A stretch of 13,345 nt of DNA from Patescibacteria group bacterium (lineage in GTDB: Bacteria; Patescibacteriota; Patescibacteriia; WFTA01; S139-112). Shown in pieces: positions 1 through 8,228 of this stretch. The notes beneath the pieces are model-generated. The model did no database searches. It was not told where the DNA came from and was given only the letters and a program-made list of their open reading frames with translations. The stretch is from assembly GCA_015485715.1 (NCBI GenBank), contig WFTA01000013.1, positions 1 through 13,345 of the forward strand. The letters run 5' to 3'. How positions within the stretch are numbered: the stretch's first letter is position 1; each line of letters opens with the position of its first letter. A program made the translations under genes and the position numbers.

Positions 1-25
1 ATATTTAATTTCTTAAATAATTTTA

Positions 26-160
26 ACAAATGTCTAATGTCAAAGCCCAAACCTTTATTATTGTTATTTTGGATTTAGGACTTGGGATTTTATTTGACAT
101 TTGGATTTTGGTATTTGGAATTCTTATGGTTTGAAAATTGAAAATTTGTAAATTATTTTT
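26..160. repeat. AT-rich intergenic stretch with drifting ATTTGGA-like repeats and an imperfect inverted repeat
   Basis: No ORF is supported here. Positions 71-122 contain short reiterated words of the type GGATTT, CTTGGGATTT, GACATTTGGA, TTTTGG and TATTTGGAA. Positions 26-53 carry the opposite-strand version (ACAAATGTC, AATGTCAAAG, CCCAAACC), so the two halves form an imperfect inverted repeat around an AT-rich centre near 54-70. This resembles the low-complexity drifting repeats often seen between genes in environmental candidate-phylum genomes. That comparison is from general knowledge and was not searched. TTGAAA boxes at 131-136 and 138-143, followed by TATTTT/TATTGT, could be a weak promoter for the next gene, but the base composition makes chance matches likely. 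Confidence 0.45.
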
Positions 161-207
161 TATTGTTTAAGATTTTGGATTTTGAATTTATAATTTTAAA
201 TAAGTGT

Positions 208-1059
208 ATGATAAATAAAAAGTCAAAAATAGGTTTTATAGGACAGGGGTATGTGGGTAAAAACTATGCTGATAACTTTGAGGAGAGAGGATTTGATGTT
301 GTGAGATATTCTTTGGAGAAAAAATATATCAAAAATAAGGATAAGATAAAAGAGTGTGATATTGTTTTTGTTGCTGTGCCTACCCCCACTACTCCTCAAG
401 GGCATAAAAATAATTTAGTGGAAGAAGTTATATCTCTAGTTGGGAAAGGAAAGGTGGCTGTGATTAAATCTACTGTTATTCCGGGAACAACAGAGAAGAT
501 ACAGAAGAGATATAAAGACAAGATAATACTTCATAGTCCTGAGTTTTTAACAGAGAAGACGGCTCGTCAGGATGTAGATAATCCGTCAAGAAATATAGTT
601 GGCTGGGTAAAACCTGCTCATAAAAAATATGCTCAAGCTGTTTTAAATATTCTGCCTTTTGCTCCTTTTGAAGATGTTGTTCCTGCCAGAGTTTCTGAGC
701 TTATAAAATATGTTTCTAATGTATTTTATTATATCAAAGTTGTATATGCTAATATGATTTATGATTTGTGCCAGAAAATGGACATAGATTATAATTTGGT
801 CAAAAGAGCTGTCAGTGCTGATCCCAGAATTGGGCCCTCACATCTGCAGATATCACATAAAAAAGGACGAGGCGCTGCTGGCCATTGTCTGCTTAAAGAT
901 TTTTCTGCTTTCCTCGATTTTTATAAAAAAGTTTTACCCAAAGACAAGTATACAAGGCAAGCTCTAAAGTACTTTCAGGATAAAAACTTAAATCTACTCA
1001 TCTCAACCAAAAAGGACTTAGATATTGTAAAGGAGGTTTTTGGCAAAATTAAATTTTAG
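208..1059 (+). CDS. UDP-glucose/GDP-mannose dehydrogenase family protein, short form without the C-terminal domain
   Basis: Likely an NAD-dependent sugar-nucleotide dehydrogenase, an enzyme class that oxidises UDP- or GDP-sugars to uronic acids for surface polysaccharide. An open frame extends upstream to a TTG at 163. I choose the ATG at 208 because the Rossmann fold starts at once from there, with the dinucleotide motif GQGYVG at residues 12-17 of this 283-residue version. Family signatures follow in order: STVIPGT (88-94), SPEFL with Glu112, SELIKYVSN with Lys167 and Asn171, and GAAGHCLLKD with the candidate catalytic Cys227. The usual family length is about 400-450 residues. Here the protein stops about 55 residues after the cysteine, so the C-terminal sugar-nucleotide-binding domain is absent. 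The catalytic residues are kept, so this looks like a short family variant rather than a pseudogene. The substrate cannot be named. No Shine-Dalgarno precedes the ATG. The ATPase gene starts 5 nt downstream and is probably co-transcribed. Confidence 0.8.
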   Translation: MINKKSKIGFIGQGYVGKNYADNFEERGFDVVRYSLEKKYIKNKDKIKECDIVFVAVPTPTTPQGHKNNLVEEVISLVGKGKVAVIKSTVIPGTTEKIQKRYKDKIILHSPEFLTEKTARQDVDNPSRNIVGWVKPAHKKYAQAVLNILPFAPFEDVVPARVSELIKYVSNVFYYIKVVYANMIYDLCQKMDIDYNLVKRAVSADPRIGPSHLQISHKKGRGAAGHCLLKDFSAFLDFYKKVLPKDKYTRQALKYFQDKNLNLLISTKKDLDIVKEVFGKIKF

Positions 1060-1064
1060 TATTT

Positions 1065-3761
1065 ATGTCAGAAAGCAATAAGCAGTGGTATAGTCTGAGT
1101 ATAGAAGAAATATATAAAAAATTACATACATCGTATAAAGGATTAAGTAGAAGAGAGGTAGAAAAAAGGCTGGTCAGGTATGGTCCCAATACACTTCCTG
1201 AAGAAAAACCCTTAACCCTATTTGATATAGTAATTGAACAGATAAAAAGCCCGCTTATATATATATTAATCATAGCAGCAGTTGTTTCACTTGTATTTGA
1301 TATCATCAATCAAGGTGATTTTACTGACTTTATAGTTATTGCAGTTGTAGTTGTACTTAATATTTTTATTGGATCTGTTCAAGGAATAAGAGCTCAGAAG
1401 ACCCTTGAATCTCTTAAAAAAACAGTTGTCAGTTATACTACTGTAGAAAGAGAGGGTACAATAGAGCAGATTGAAACAAGGAATTTAGTAAAAGGAGACA
1501 TTGTTATACTTGATGTGGGGGATAAAGTTCCTGCTGACTGCAGAATTATTGAACAACAGGATTTGCTTGTAGATGAGTCTGCACTTACAGGAGAATCTGT
1601 GGCTGTTCAGAAGATTTCAGATACTCTGGATAATAAAAAAATTATAGTTCCCCAGCAAAAAAATATGTTGTTTATGGGGACAGTAATAGTGCAGGGAAAA
1701 GCAAGGGCTGTGGTTGTGGAGACAGGTGTAAATACAGAGCTGGGCAGAATTGCCCAGATGCTTGCGGAAAATAGGCAGACCCAGACTCCTTTGCAGAAGA
1801 AAATATCAGCATTCTCAAAGAAAATAAGTATAATGGTTTTGATTACGGCGTTTTTTATCTTTGTTTTAGGATTTATCAGAGGTCCTTTTGACTGGAAAAA
1901 TATAGTTTTGATGTTTGAGACAGCTATAGCCATATCTGTATCTGCAATACCTGAAGGACTTGCTGTGGCTGTAACTGTGATTTTGGTTGTAGGAATGCAG
2001 AGGATATTGAAAAAAAAGGCTCTGGTAAAGAGGCTTCTTGCTGCAGAAGTTTTGGGATCAACCACTATAATATGCACTGATAAAACAGGCACACTTACCA
2101 AAGGGCAGATGCAGATAGAGTATATAGATGGAATTGACAGCAGATATTCTCTTGATGATTTAAAATCAGGAAAAGCAGTCTTTAAAAAGTCTCCTTTTTT
2201 AAAACACCTCATAATGAACAGTATTTTGTGCAGTGATGCTGTTATTTTTAAGGAAAAAGGCAAAGTTGAGTTTGAAGGAACACCAACAGAAAAAGCTCTG
2301 CTTCATATGGCATATAATGCAGGGTTTGATATTGACGGACTAAGGGACAAGCATAAAAGACTGGATGTAATATCTTTTAATTCCAAAAACAAGTATATGG
2401 TTGTTTTATCAGGCAATGGAGATAAAAATATTGTTTACATAAAGGGAGCTTTGGAAAAAGTATTATCTTTTTGCGACAGGGTTTTGAGAGACAATGGAAG
2501 GAAGGAAACTTTAAGGGATGAAGACAAGGAGAAAATCATTGAAAGAGCTTCTTCTTATAGCAGAGAAGGAAAGAGGATACTATCTTTTGCTTTCAGGGAA
2601 ACAAAGGATGGTGTGCTTGATAAAAATTCAGATCCTGCAGGATTTGTGTTTTTAGGTTTTGTAGTAATTTATGATCCTTTGAGAAAGTCAGTGAGGAAAG
2701 TTATAGAGATATGTAGAGAGGCAGGTGTTAAGGTGGCTATTGTAACAGGTGATTATCCTGTAACAGCACAGGCTGTTGCCAAACAAATAGGGCTTCCGTC
2801 ATCATCCAGGCATATACTTACAGGTGACAGGCTTTCGAAAATGAGTGATGAAGAGCTGGACAGGGTTGTAGATACAATACATATATATGCCCGAGTTGTT
2901 CCTGAAGACAAGCTTAGGATAGTTAAAAGCCTGCAAAGGAAGGGAGAGGTGGTAGCTATGACAGGAGACGGGGTTAATGATGCGCCTGCCCTCAAACAGG
3001 CAGATATTGGGGTGGCTTTGGGTTCAGGAACAGAGGTAGCAAAAGATGCTTCAGATATGATACTTCTTGATAATAATTTCAATACAATTGTTGCAGCTGT
3101 CAGAGAAGGAAGGGTTATATATGACAATATTAAAAAAGTAGTGTTGTATTTTGTCTCAGATAGTTTTGCAGGAGTTACTCTCTTGATAATAGCTCTTTTA
3201 TCAGGCCTTCCTCTTCCTATTCTTGTGGCTCAGATCTTATATATCAATCTTTTAAATGATTCTATGCCTGCTCTTTCTCTGACTCAGGATCCGCCCCTTG
3301 AAGGGATTATGAGACAGAGTCCTCAGGAAAGGGATAAACCAGTGCTTGACAAGATGCAGCAGATATTCATAGCTGCAATCAGTGTTACCTCAGGCATTAT
3401 AGGTGTTTTGATTTTTGTATATATGTGGCGGGGAGGTCTTGATCTTGATTATGCCAGAACAATGGTCTTTAGTTTTTTGTCGTTAAAATCTTTGGTTTAT
3501 ATCTTCAGTATAAGAGATCTAAGCAAGCCTTTATGGAGGATTAAAATATTCAGCAATAAGTATGTCAATATTGCTTTTGCTGCAGGGATAGTGCTTCAAA
3601 TAACCGCAATTTATGCTCCTTTTATGCAGAAATTTCTAAACACTGTGCCATTGATGGTTTGGGACTGGCTTGTTATAATTGTTTTCTGTGCTGTTATTCT
3701 TTTTATAGTAGAATTTGTAAAAGCTTATTTTAGCAGACAATATGTTTATCAAAAGAGTTGA
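1065..3761 (+). CDS. P-type cation-transporting ATPase, Ca2+-ATPase (type II) family
   Basis: ATP-driven cation pump of the inner membrane, 898 residues, full length for bacterial type II pumps. Visible in order: an N-terminal cation-ATPase domain (about 5-75), TM1-2 (about 62-108), the actuator-domain TGES loop (175-178), TM3-4 with the IPEGLA cation site (295-300), the phosphorylation motif DKTGTLT with Asp339, the nucleotide-binding KGA (460-462), the hinge TGDGVNDAP (633-641), and TM5-10 to the end. Compared with SERCA, the site II ligands Glu309, Asn796 and Asp800 align with Glu297, Asn728 and Asp732. The site I ligands Asn768 and Glu771 appear as Ser700 and Gly703. That pattern suggests one ion per cycle. 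Ca2+ export is the most likely role, although Mn2+ or another cation is possible. The start follows the upstream stop by 5 nt. The only purine-rich SD-like run (AAAGGAGG, 1029-1036) lies 28 nt before the ATG, too far for normal use. The 3' end overlaps the methyltransferase gene by 20 nt. Confidence 0.93.
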   Translation: MSESNKQWYSLSIEEIYKKLHTSYKGLSRREVEKRLVRYGPNTLPEEKPLTLFDIVIEQIKSPLIYILIIAAVVSLVFDIINQGDFTDFIVIAVVVVLNIFIGSVQGIRAQKTLESLKKTVVSYTTVEREGTIEQIETRNLVKGDIVILDVGDKVPADCRIIEQQDLLVDESALTGESVAVQKISDTLDNKKIIVPQQKNMLFMGTVIVQGKARAVVVETGVNTELGRIAQMLAENRQTQTPLQKKISAFSKKISIMVLITAFFIFVLGFIRGPFDWKNIVLMFETAIAISVSAIPEGLAVAVTVILVVGMQRILKKKALVKRLLAAEVLGSTTIICTDKTGTLTKGQMQIEYIDGIDSRYSLDDLKSGKAVFKKSPFLKHLIMNSILCSDAVIFKEKGKVEFEGTPTEKALLHMAYNAGFDIDGLRDKHKRLDVISFNSKNKYMVVLSGNGDKNIVYIKGALEKVLSFCDRVLRDNGRKETLRDEDKEKIIERASSYSREGKRILSFAFRETKDGVLDKNSDPAGFVFLGFVVIYDPLRKSVRKVIEICREAGVKVAIVTGDYPVTAQAVAKQIGLPSSSRHILTGDRLSKMSDEELDRVVDTIHIYARVVPEDKLRIVKSLQRKGEVVAMTGDGVNDAPALKQADIGVALGSGTEVAKDASDMILLDNNFNTIVAAVREGRVIYDNIKKVVLYFVSDSFAGVTLLIIALLSGLPLPILVAQILYINLLNDSMPALSLTQDPPLEGIMRQSPQERDKPVLDKMQQIFIAAISVTSGIIGVLIFVYMWRGGLDLDYARTMVFSFLSLKSLVYIFSIRDLSKPLWRIKIFSNKYVNIAFAAGIVLQITAIYAPFMQKFLNTVPLMVWDWLVIIVFCAVILFIVEFVKAYFSRQYVYQKS

Positions 3762-5025
3762 AATTAAAGACTTGACTTTTAGTGGAATGGGAGAAGGCAT
3801 CAGTGAGGATGGGAAGAAAGTGAGAGTGTGGGGTGCCTACCCAACAGAAATTGTTGATGTTCACATATATAAAGAAGGAGACGTATATGAAGGTGTGGTG
3901 GATAAGATTATCAAAAAAGCACCTTATAGAATAGAACCTGAGGAAGATCATTACTTGATTTCAAGTCCATGGCAAACCATAGAATGGACAAAGGAAAATG
4001 AGTTTAAAACATATATATTTAGAAAAATATTTCAGGAAATTACTGGTAAAGAGTGTGAAGATGTTGATATTTATTATTCCTCCCAGCAGTTTGGTTACCG
4101 TAACACTATGGAGTTTAATATTGCTGAAGATGAAGAGGGTCTGCGTCTTGCTCTTTTGGCGAGAGGCAGAAAGAGATTGGTTCTGGTTGATGGCAACAAA
4201 CTTGCTTATTCTAATATTAATGAGGCTACCAGAAATTTTGTAGATTTTTTGTCAGGATATGATGTAAAAGGTAGCAGTCTGGATATTGTAAAGGTCGTTT
4301 CAAACAGACTGGGGGAGATACAGATAGGGCTTTTTGTAAAAGATATTGATTTTTTGAATAGTTATAATATTGATTTCTTTTCTTTTTTAAAAAACAGGGA
4401 TTATAAAATAAGAGGTATTTCTATATATCATAAAACAAAGGAGGATAACAAACTTTTAGCAAGTTTTGGACAGGATTTTATATCAGAGGTAATTTGCGGC
4501 CAAATCTTTAGATTCTCCATAATAGATTTTTTTCAGGCCAATATTCCTATATTTGAAGAGGCTGTCAATGTTGTAAAGTCTTATGTTGAAGGTAAAGATA
4601 TTTTAGATTTTTATGGAGGTGTGGGTATATTTTCCGTGTGCCTGTCAGATAGCATTAAATCTGCTTTGCTTGTTGAGGCAAATCCAGTATCAGTAAGACG
4701 TGCCCATATGAATATAGAGGCAAACCATCTTGATAAAGATAAGTATAGGTTGATATCAGGAAAAGCAGAAGAAAACACGAAATATATCACAAACAATAGA
4801 GTGTTGATAGTAAATCCTCCACGGGAAGGTCTTGGAAAAAGAGTAATTCAGAGAATTATCTCTGCACAACCTGAAAGAATTATATATCTTTCCTGCAAAC
4901 CTTATACCCAGATAAGAGATATTTATGGCTTGCTGAATATATATGCTATAGAACATATATCTTTGTACAATTTTTTTCCCAGAACTCCCCATATAGAGTC
5001 TCTTCTGGTTTTAAACAGGAAATAA
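3742..5025 (+). CDS. TrmA/RlmD-family class I RNA (uracil-5-)-methyltransferase
   Basis: Predicted SAM-dependent m5U methyltransferase acting on rRNA or tRNA, 427 residues. An N-terminal TRAM-like RNA-binding domain (about 1-60) begins directly at the ATG, with the characteristic SGMGEGI at 14-20, which supports this start inside the upstream gene. A central insert follows, then FFQAN (263-267), SAM motif I DFYGGVG (289-295), the motif NPPREGL (358-364), the nucleophile region LSCKPYT with Cys385, and FPRTPHIES with the probable general base Glu419. Two departures are visible. The segment that normally carries the CGGC [4Fe-4S] cysteines of RlmD reads SSPWQ (74-78) with no Cys, and the usual DPPR is NPPR. 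Cys385 and Glu419 are kept, so activity is plausible. The exact uridine target (23S U747/U1939-type or tRNA U54) cannot be assigned. The 20-nt overlap with the ATPase gene suggests translational coupling. No Shine-Dalgarno is present. Confidence 0.88.
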   Translation: MFIKRVEIKDLTFSGMGEGISEDGKKVRVWGAYPTEIVDVHIYKEGDVYEGVVDKIIKKAPYRIEPEEDHYLISSPWQTIEWTKENEFKTYIFRKIFQEITGKECEDVDIYYSSQQFGYRNTMEFNIAEDEEGLRLALLARGRKRLVLVDGNKLAYSNINEATRNFVDFLSGYDVKGSSLDIVKVVSNRLGEIQIGLFVKDIDFLNSYNIDFFSFLKNRDYKIRGISIYHKTKEDNKLLASFGQDFISEVICGQIFRFSIIDFFQANIPIFEEAVNVVKSYVEGKDILDFYGGVGIFSVCLSDSIKSALLVEANPVSVRRAHMNIEANHLDKDKYRLISGKAEENTKYITNNRVLIVNPPREGLGKRVIQRIISAQPERIIYLSCKPYTQIRDIYGLLNIYAIEHISLYNFFPRTPHIESLLVLNRK

Positions 5026-5060
5026 CATATTTTGCGTCAGATTGTTATTCTAAAAGGTAT

Positions 5061-5089
5061 TTGTTATAATAATAACAACAAGATATAAT
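5061..5089 (+). promoter_or_regulatory. Putative sigma70-type promoter upstream of the COG4880 propeller gene
   Basis: TTGTTA (5061-5066) lies 17 nt before TATAAT (5084-5089). A start of transcription would fall near 5096, only about 6 nt before the ATG at 5102, giving an almost leaderless mRNA. A second TATAAT at 5065-5070 overlaps the -35. The spacing is ideal, but the 76-nt gap is AT-rich, so a chance match is possible. Confidence 0.45.
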
Positions 5090-5101
5090 TTACTTGAGCG
5101 T

Positions 5102-7171
5102 ATGAATATTAAAGAGCGTGTCGTTATATTTACATCTTTTTTTATAATTTTGATGGTTTTTATAGCAATGTTTTTTGTCTTTATACTACCGCCTCAAAAT
5201 AATGAATTGATTGTATACAACAGTAATATATCACCACAGCAGGTAAGTATTAATATGGTTACCTTTAAAAATAAAGAAGATTTTTCAAAGTATTTGAAAG
5301 CATCAGAATCTGAAAACCGTTTCATTGATCTGAGAAGATATGCCTTTACAGAGATAGATACTGTCCAAAATCTTATTCCTGAAATGGAAATGTTTGGAGC
5401 AAAACTTGCAGAATCTCCAGATTTTTCTACTACAAATGTTCGTACATTAGGTATAGATGAACCTGACATTGTCAAAACTGACGGCAAGTATATATATTTA
5501 TCTTCTAGGATTTTAGGAGCTTATCCTATATTTAAACCAGAACCAACTCCCATCCCTATGGAAGACAATATCCGGGCGGATGAAATGAGAAACATAGCAC
5601 CATCTGTACTTCCATTGCCTGATACATCTATCAAGAATAAAATAAGCGTAATAAGTGCTTTACCGCCCGGTGATATGAATATAGAAAGTGTGATAGAAGA
5701 CGGCGATGAAATACTTGTATCAGATAATAAATTGATTGTTGTAAGTACAAAATATGTGAGAGCATATGATCTTTTAGCAAGAGATAAGAAATCTATTAAA
5801 AAAGTGTGGGAGTTTGTTTCAACCAAGGGTTCATATATAGACAAAGTGAGGCTTTTAGATAGAAAATTGTATATAGTGAGTAGAAATAGTATCGTACTTG
5901 ATAATCCCTGTCCTGTCATTCCCTTTGTAAAGGGTGATACAGAGATAATGGTTCCATGCAGCAGTATTTATCGTCCTGTAAAACCAATGCCTGTATCAGA
6001 TGTATATAGTATATTTGCTGTAAATATTGATGATGGTCAGGAAATTCAATCAGTGTCTTTTCTGGGCTTGAGAGACAACTTTGTTTATTATATGACTAAA
6101 AATAATATATATTTGACATATGTAGATGATTTAAACTGGGACGAAATAATAAAGAAATATGTATTGGGGAGCAAAGTGTTACCTGATGACGTCAGAAATA
6201 ATTTCTTGAGAGTCTTGAGTTATGATATAAGTTATAAGTCTAAGATGGTGGAGTTTGAAAACATATTCAATGAATACATTTCTGGTCTGGATGCAGATAC
6301 TAAATTGAAATTTGTTGCAGATCTTGAGAACGAATGGAGTGAATACGTGGATAGAAATATAAAAGATATTTTAAGAACAGTTGTTGTACGTATTGATACA
6401 AACAGCTTAAGGATAAAAAACTCAGGGTCTTTTCCCGGAAGACTTTTGAATGAGTTTTCCATTGATGAGTATGACAACTATTTAAGAGTAGCAACTACTC
6501 TTGATTATACAATGGTAGGCAGGGTTATGTGGTTTATACGTCTTCCAGATATTGTATCTTCTAAAAATGCAGTATATGTATTAGATAAAGATATGAATAT
6601 AGTCGGAAGTGTAGAGGATTTGGGTATAACTGAGAGAATTTATTCTGCAAGATTTATGGGAGATAAGGCGTATTTGGTTACATTTAGACAGATTGATCCT
6701 TTTTATGTCATAGATTTGTCCAATCCCTACAGGCCATACAAGGCAGGAGAGCTTAAAATACCGGGATACTCGTCTTATCTTCATCCATTGAATAAAGATT
6801 TGATAGTGGGTATAGGCAAGGACGGTGCAAGTGTAAAGATATCTTTGTTTGATGTATCTGATCCATCCAATCCAAAAGAGACAGATAAATATGTTTTATC
6901 TTCAGTTTATTGGAGTGATATACTCAATAATTACAGAGCGTTTTTACTGGATAAAAGATTTAAAGTGTTTTTTGTTCCGGCAGGCAAAGCTGTATATGTA
7001 TTTTCATATAAAGACAAAAAACTTGACTTAGTCAAGAGTGTTGTGGTAAATAATCCCAAGAGAGCTTTATATATAGATGACTATGCATATATTGTAGGAC
7101 AAAGGGAAATAGTAGCAGTAGACGAGAATTCATGGGAGAGAGCTGGTGAGATAAATATACTTATGGATTGA
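5102..7171 (+). CDS. Membrane-anchored extracytoplasmic protein with C-terminal beta-propeller domain (COG4880 / PF09826 type)
   Basis: The 689-residue product starts with a short basic stretch and one strong hydrophobic segment (about 7-30) ending in Leu-Pro-Pro. This is a signal anchor or uncleaved signal peptide, so the rest is probably outside the cytoplasmic membrane. I recognise the family from its hallmark segments: STTNVRTLGIDEPDIVKTDG (109-128) near the start of the conserved region, then ITERIYSARFMGDKAYLVTF (509-528), DPFYVIDLSNP (532-542), and LKIPGYSSYLHP (551-562). The WD40-like propeller is divergent. A proline-rich stretch occurs around 146-152. The only two cysteines, 270 and 286, are 16 residues apart and could form a disulfide. 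The insertion around 340-425 is charged and probably helical. The biochemical function of the family is not known to me, and no catalytic motif is seen. The gene has its own likely promoter and lies 32 nt before the MscS gene, so the two may form one transcript. No Shine-Dalgarno is visible. Confidence 0.85.
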   Translation: MNIKERVVIFTSFFIILMVFIAMFFVFILPPQNNELIVYNSNISPQQVSINMVTFKNKEDFSKYLKASESENRFIDLRRYAFTEIDTVQNLIPEMEMFGAKLAESPDFSTTNVRTLGIDEPDIVKTDGKYIYLSSRILGAYPIFKPEPTPIPMEDNIRADEMRNIAPSVLPLPDTSIKNKISVISALPPGDMNIESVIEDGDEILVSDNKLIVVSTKYVRAYDLLARDKKSIKKVWEFVSTKGSYIDKVRLLDRKLYIVSRNSIVLDNPCPVIPFVKGDTEIMVPCSSIYRPVKPMPVSDVYSIFAVNIDDGQEIQSVSFLGLRDNFVYYMTKNNIYLTYVDDLNWDEIIKKYVLGSKVLPDDVRNNFLRVLSYDISYKSKMVEFENIFNEYISGLDADTKLKFVADLENEWSEYVDRNIKDILRTVVVRIDTNSLRIKNSGSFPGRLLNEFSIDEYDNYLRVATTLDYTMVGRVMWFIRLPDIVSSKNAVYVLDKDMNIVGSVEDLGITERIYSARFMGDKAYLVTFRQIDPFYVIDLSNPYRPYKAGELKIPGYSSYLHPLNKDLIVGIGKDGASVKISLFDVSDPSNPKETDKYVLSSVYWSDILNNYRAFLLDKRFKVFFVPAGKAVYVFSYKDKKLDLVKSVVVNNPKRALYIDDYAYIVGQREIVAVDENSWERAGEINILMD

Positions 7172-7203
7172 TGTGACAAATTATATAAATTAATTTTAAA
7201 GTT

Positions 7204-8226
7204 ATGGAAGGTATAAGCCTTATCAATATAATAGAATCTCTGGCAATAATTATTATATTTATTATCGGCGGAAAACTAATTACTATCATCAGCCAGAAAT
7301 ATTTTAAAAAGTGGGCCGAAAAAACAGAGACAAAACTTGATGATATCATCATTGATAAGGCCAAGCCTCCTTTGACTTATGTGGTATGGTTTTTAGGTAT
7401 CAAAATTGCCCTGAATCCTTTAAACATAGAAAGCGGCACTTTGGACAAGATTGTAAATTCTGTGATTGTTGCAATAGTAATTTATTTGGCTATTACAGTC
7501 GCCAATATAGTGGTTGTAGGTTTTTTTGAAAAGCTTGCGGCCAAGACTGAGTCAACTCTTGACGATGCTCTAATGCCCATTATATCCAAATCTATAAATG
7601 TGGGTATAATTCTCATAGGATTTATCTGGATACTTGGCATCTGGTCTATAGATATATCCCCTATTCTGGCCAGCATCGGTATAGCAGGTCTTGCTATAGG
7701 ACTTGCTGTAAAAGATTCTCTTGCCAATATATTTGGAGGCATTTCTCTCATACTGGATAAATCTATAAAAGTTGGAGATAAAATCAAGCTTGAGGACGGG
7801 CAGGTAGGGATTGTGGTAGATGTGGGCTTGAGATCAACTAAGATGAGGACATTTGATAATGAGCTTATTATAATACCCAACGGCAAGCTGGCGAATTCCA
7901 AAATTCAGAATTACAGCCAGCCAGACCTGTCTGCAAGAATTGTGATTGATTTTGGAGTTGATTATTCTTCAGATGTGGGTAAGGTAAGAAAGGTGATATA
8001 TGATGTATTAAAAGGTATGGACGGTATTATGGAAGACCCGCCGGTTGAAGTTCTTTTTGTGTCTATGGAAGATTTTTATCTTAAATTTTCAGCAAGGTTT
8101 TGGGTAGCCAATTATAATGATGTGTGGCCCAAAAAGCTGGAAGCAGTGGACAGAATATTCAAAGCGTTGAAAGAAAACAATATATCCATTCCTTTCCCCA
8201 CTCAGGAAATAATTTTAAAAAAATAA
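7204..8226 (+). CDS. MscS-family small-conductance mechanosensitive channel
   Basis: Predicted inner-membrane channel that opens under membrane tension and releases solutes during hypo-osmotic shock. The protein has 340 residues. Hydrophobic segments lie at about 8-28, 56-71, 85-108 and 131-149, followed by the pore-lining TM3 (about 152-185), which is rich in Gly and Ala (ASIGIAGLAIGLAVKD, 156-171) and continues into the SLANIFGG hinge. The beta domain follows with VGDKIKLEDGQVGIV (190-204) and LIIIPNGKLANSKIQNYS (221-238), then the alpha/beta domain (about 243-338). It is larger than E. coli MscS (286 aa) because it has an extra N-terminal membrane pair. The loop KTETKLDDIII (40-50) recurs as KTESTLDDALM (114-124), an internal repeat 74 residues apart. 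The stop codon is 2 nt before tRNA-Pro. There is no Shine-Dalgarno. Confidence 0.93.
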   Translation: MEGISLINIIESLAIIIIFIIGGKLITIISQKYFKKWAEKTETKLDDIIIDKAKPPLTYVVWFLGIKIALNPLNIESGTLDKIVNSVIVAIVIYLAITVANIVVVGFFEKLAAKTESTLDDALMPIISKSINVGIILIGFIWILGIWSIDISPILASIGIAGLAIGLAVKDSLANIFGGISLILDKSIKVGDKIKLEDGQVGIVVDVGLRSTKMRTFDNELIIIPNGKLANSKIQNYSQPDLSARIVIDFGVDYSSDVGKVRKVIYDVLKGMDGIMEDPPVEVLFVSMEDFYLKFSARFWVANYNDVWPKKLEAVDRIFKALKENNISIPFPTQEIILKK

Positions 8227-8228
8227 TG

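Noticed and set aside
163..207. Fifteen-residue N-terminal extension of the sugar-nucleotide dehydrogenase from a TTG
   Set aside because: The Rossmann strand begins just after the ATG at 208. The extension is AT-driven (Phe, Ile, Leu) and starts with a rare codon and no ribosome-binding site.
1607..2263. Long reverse-strand ORF (218 codons) inside the P-type ATPase gene
   Set aside because: It is the antisense shadow of a well-conserved coding region whose forward product carries all the catalytic motifs.
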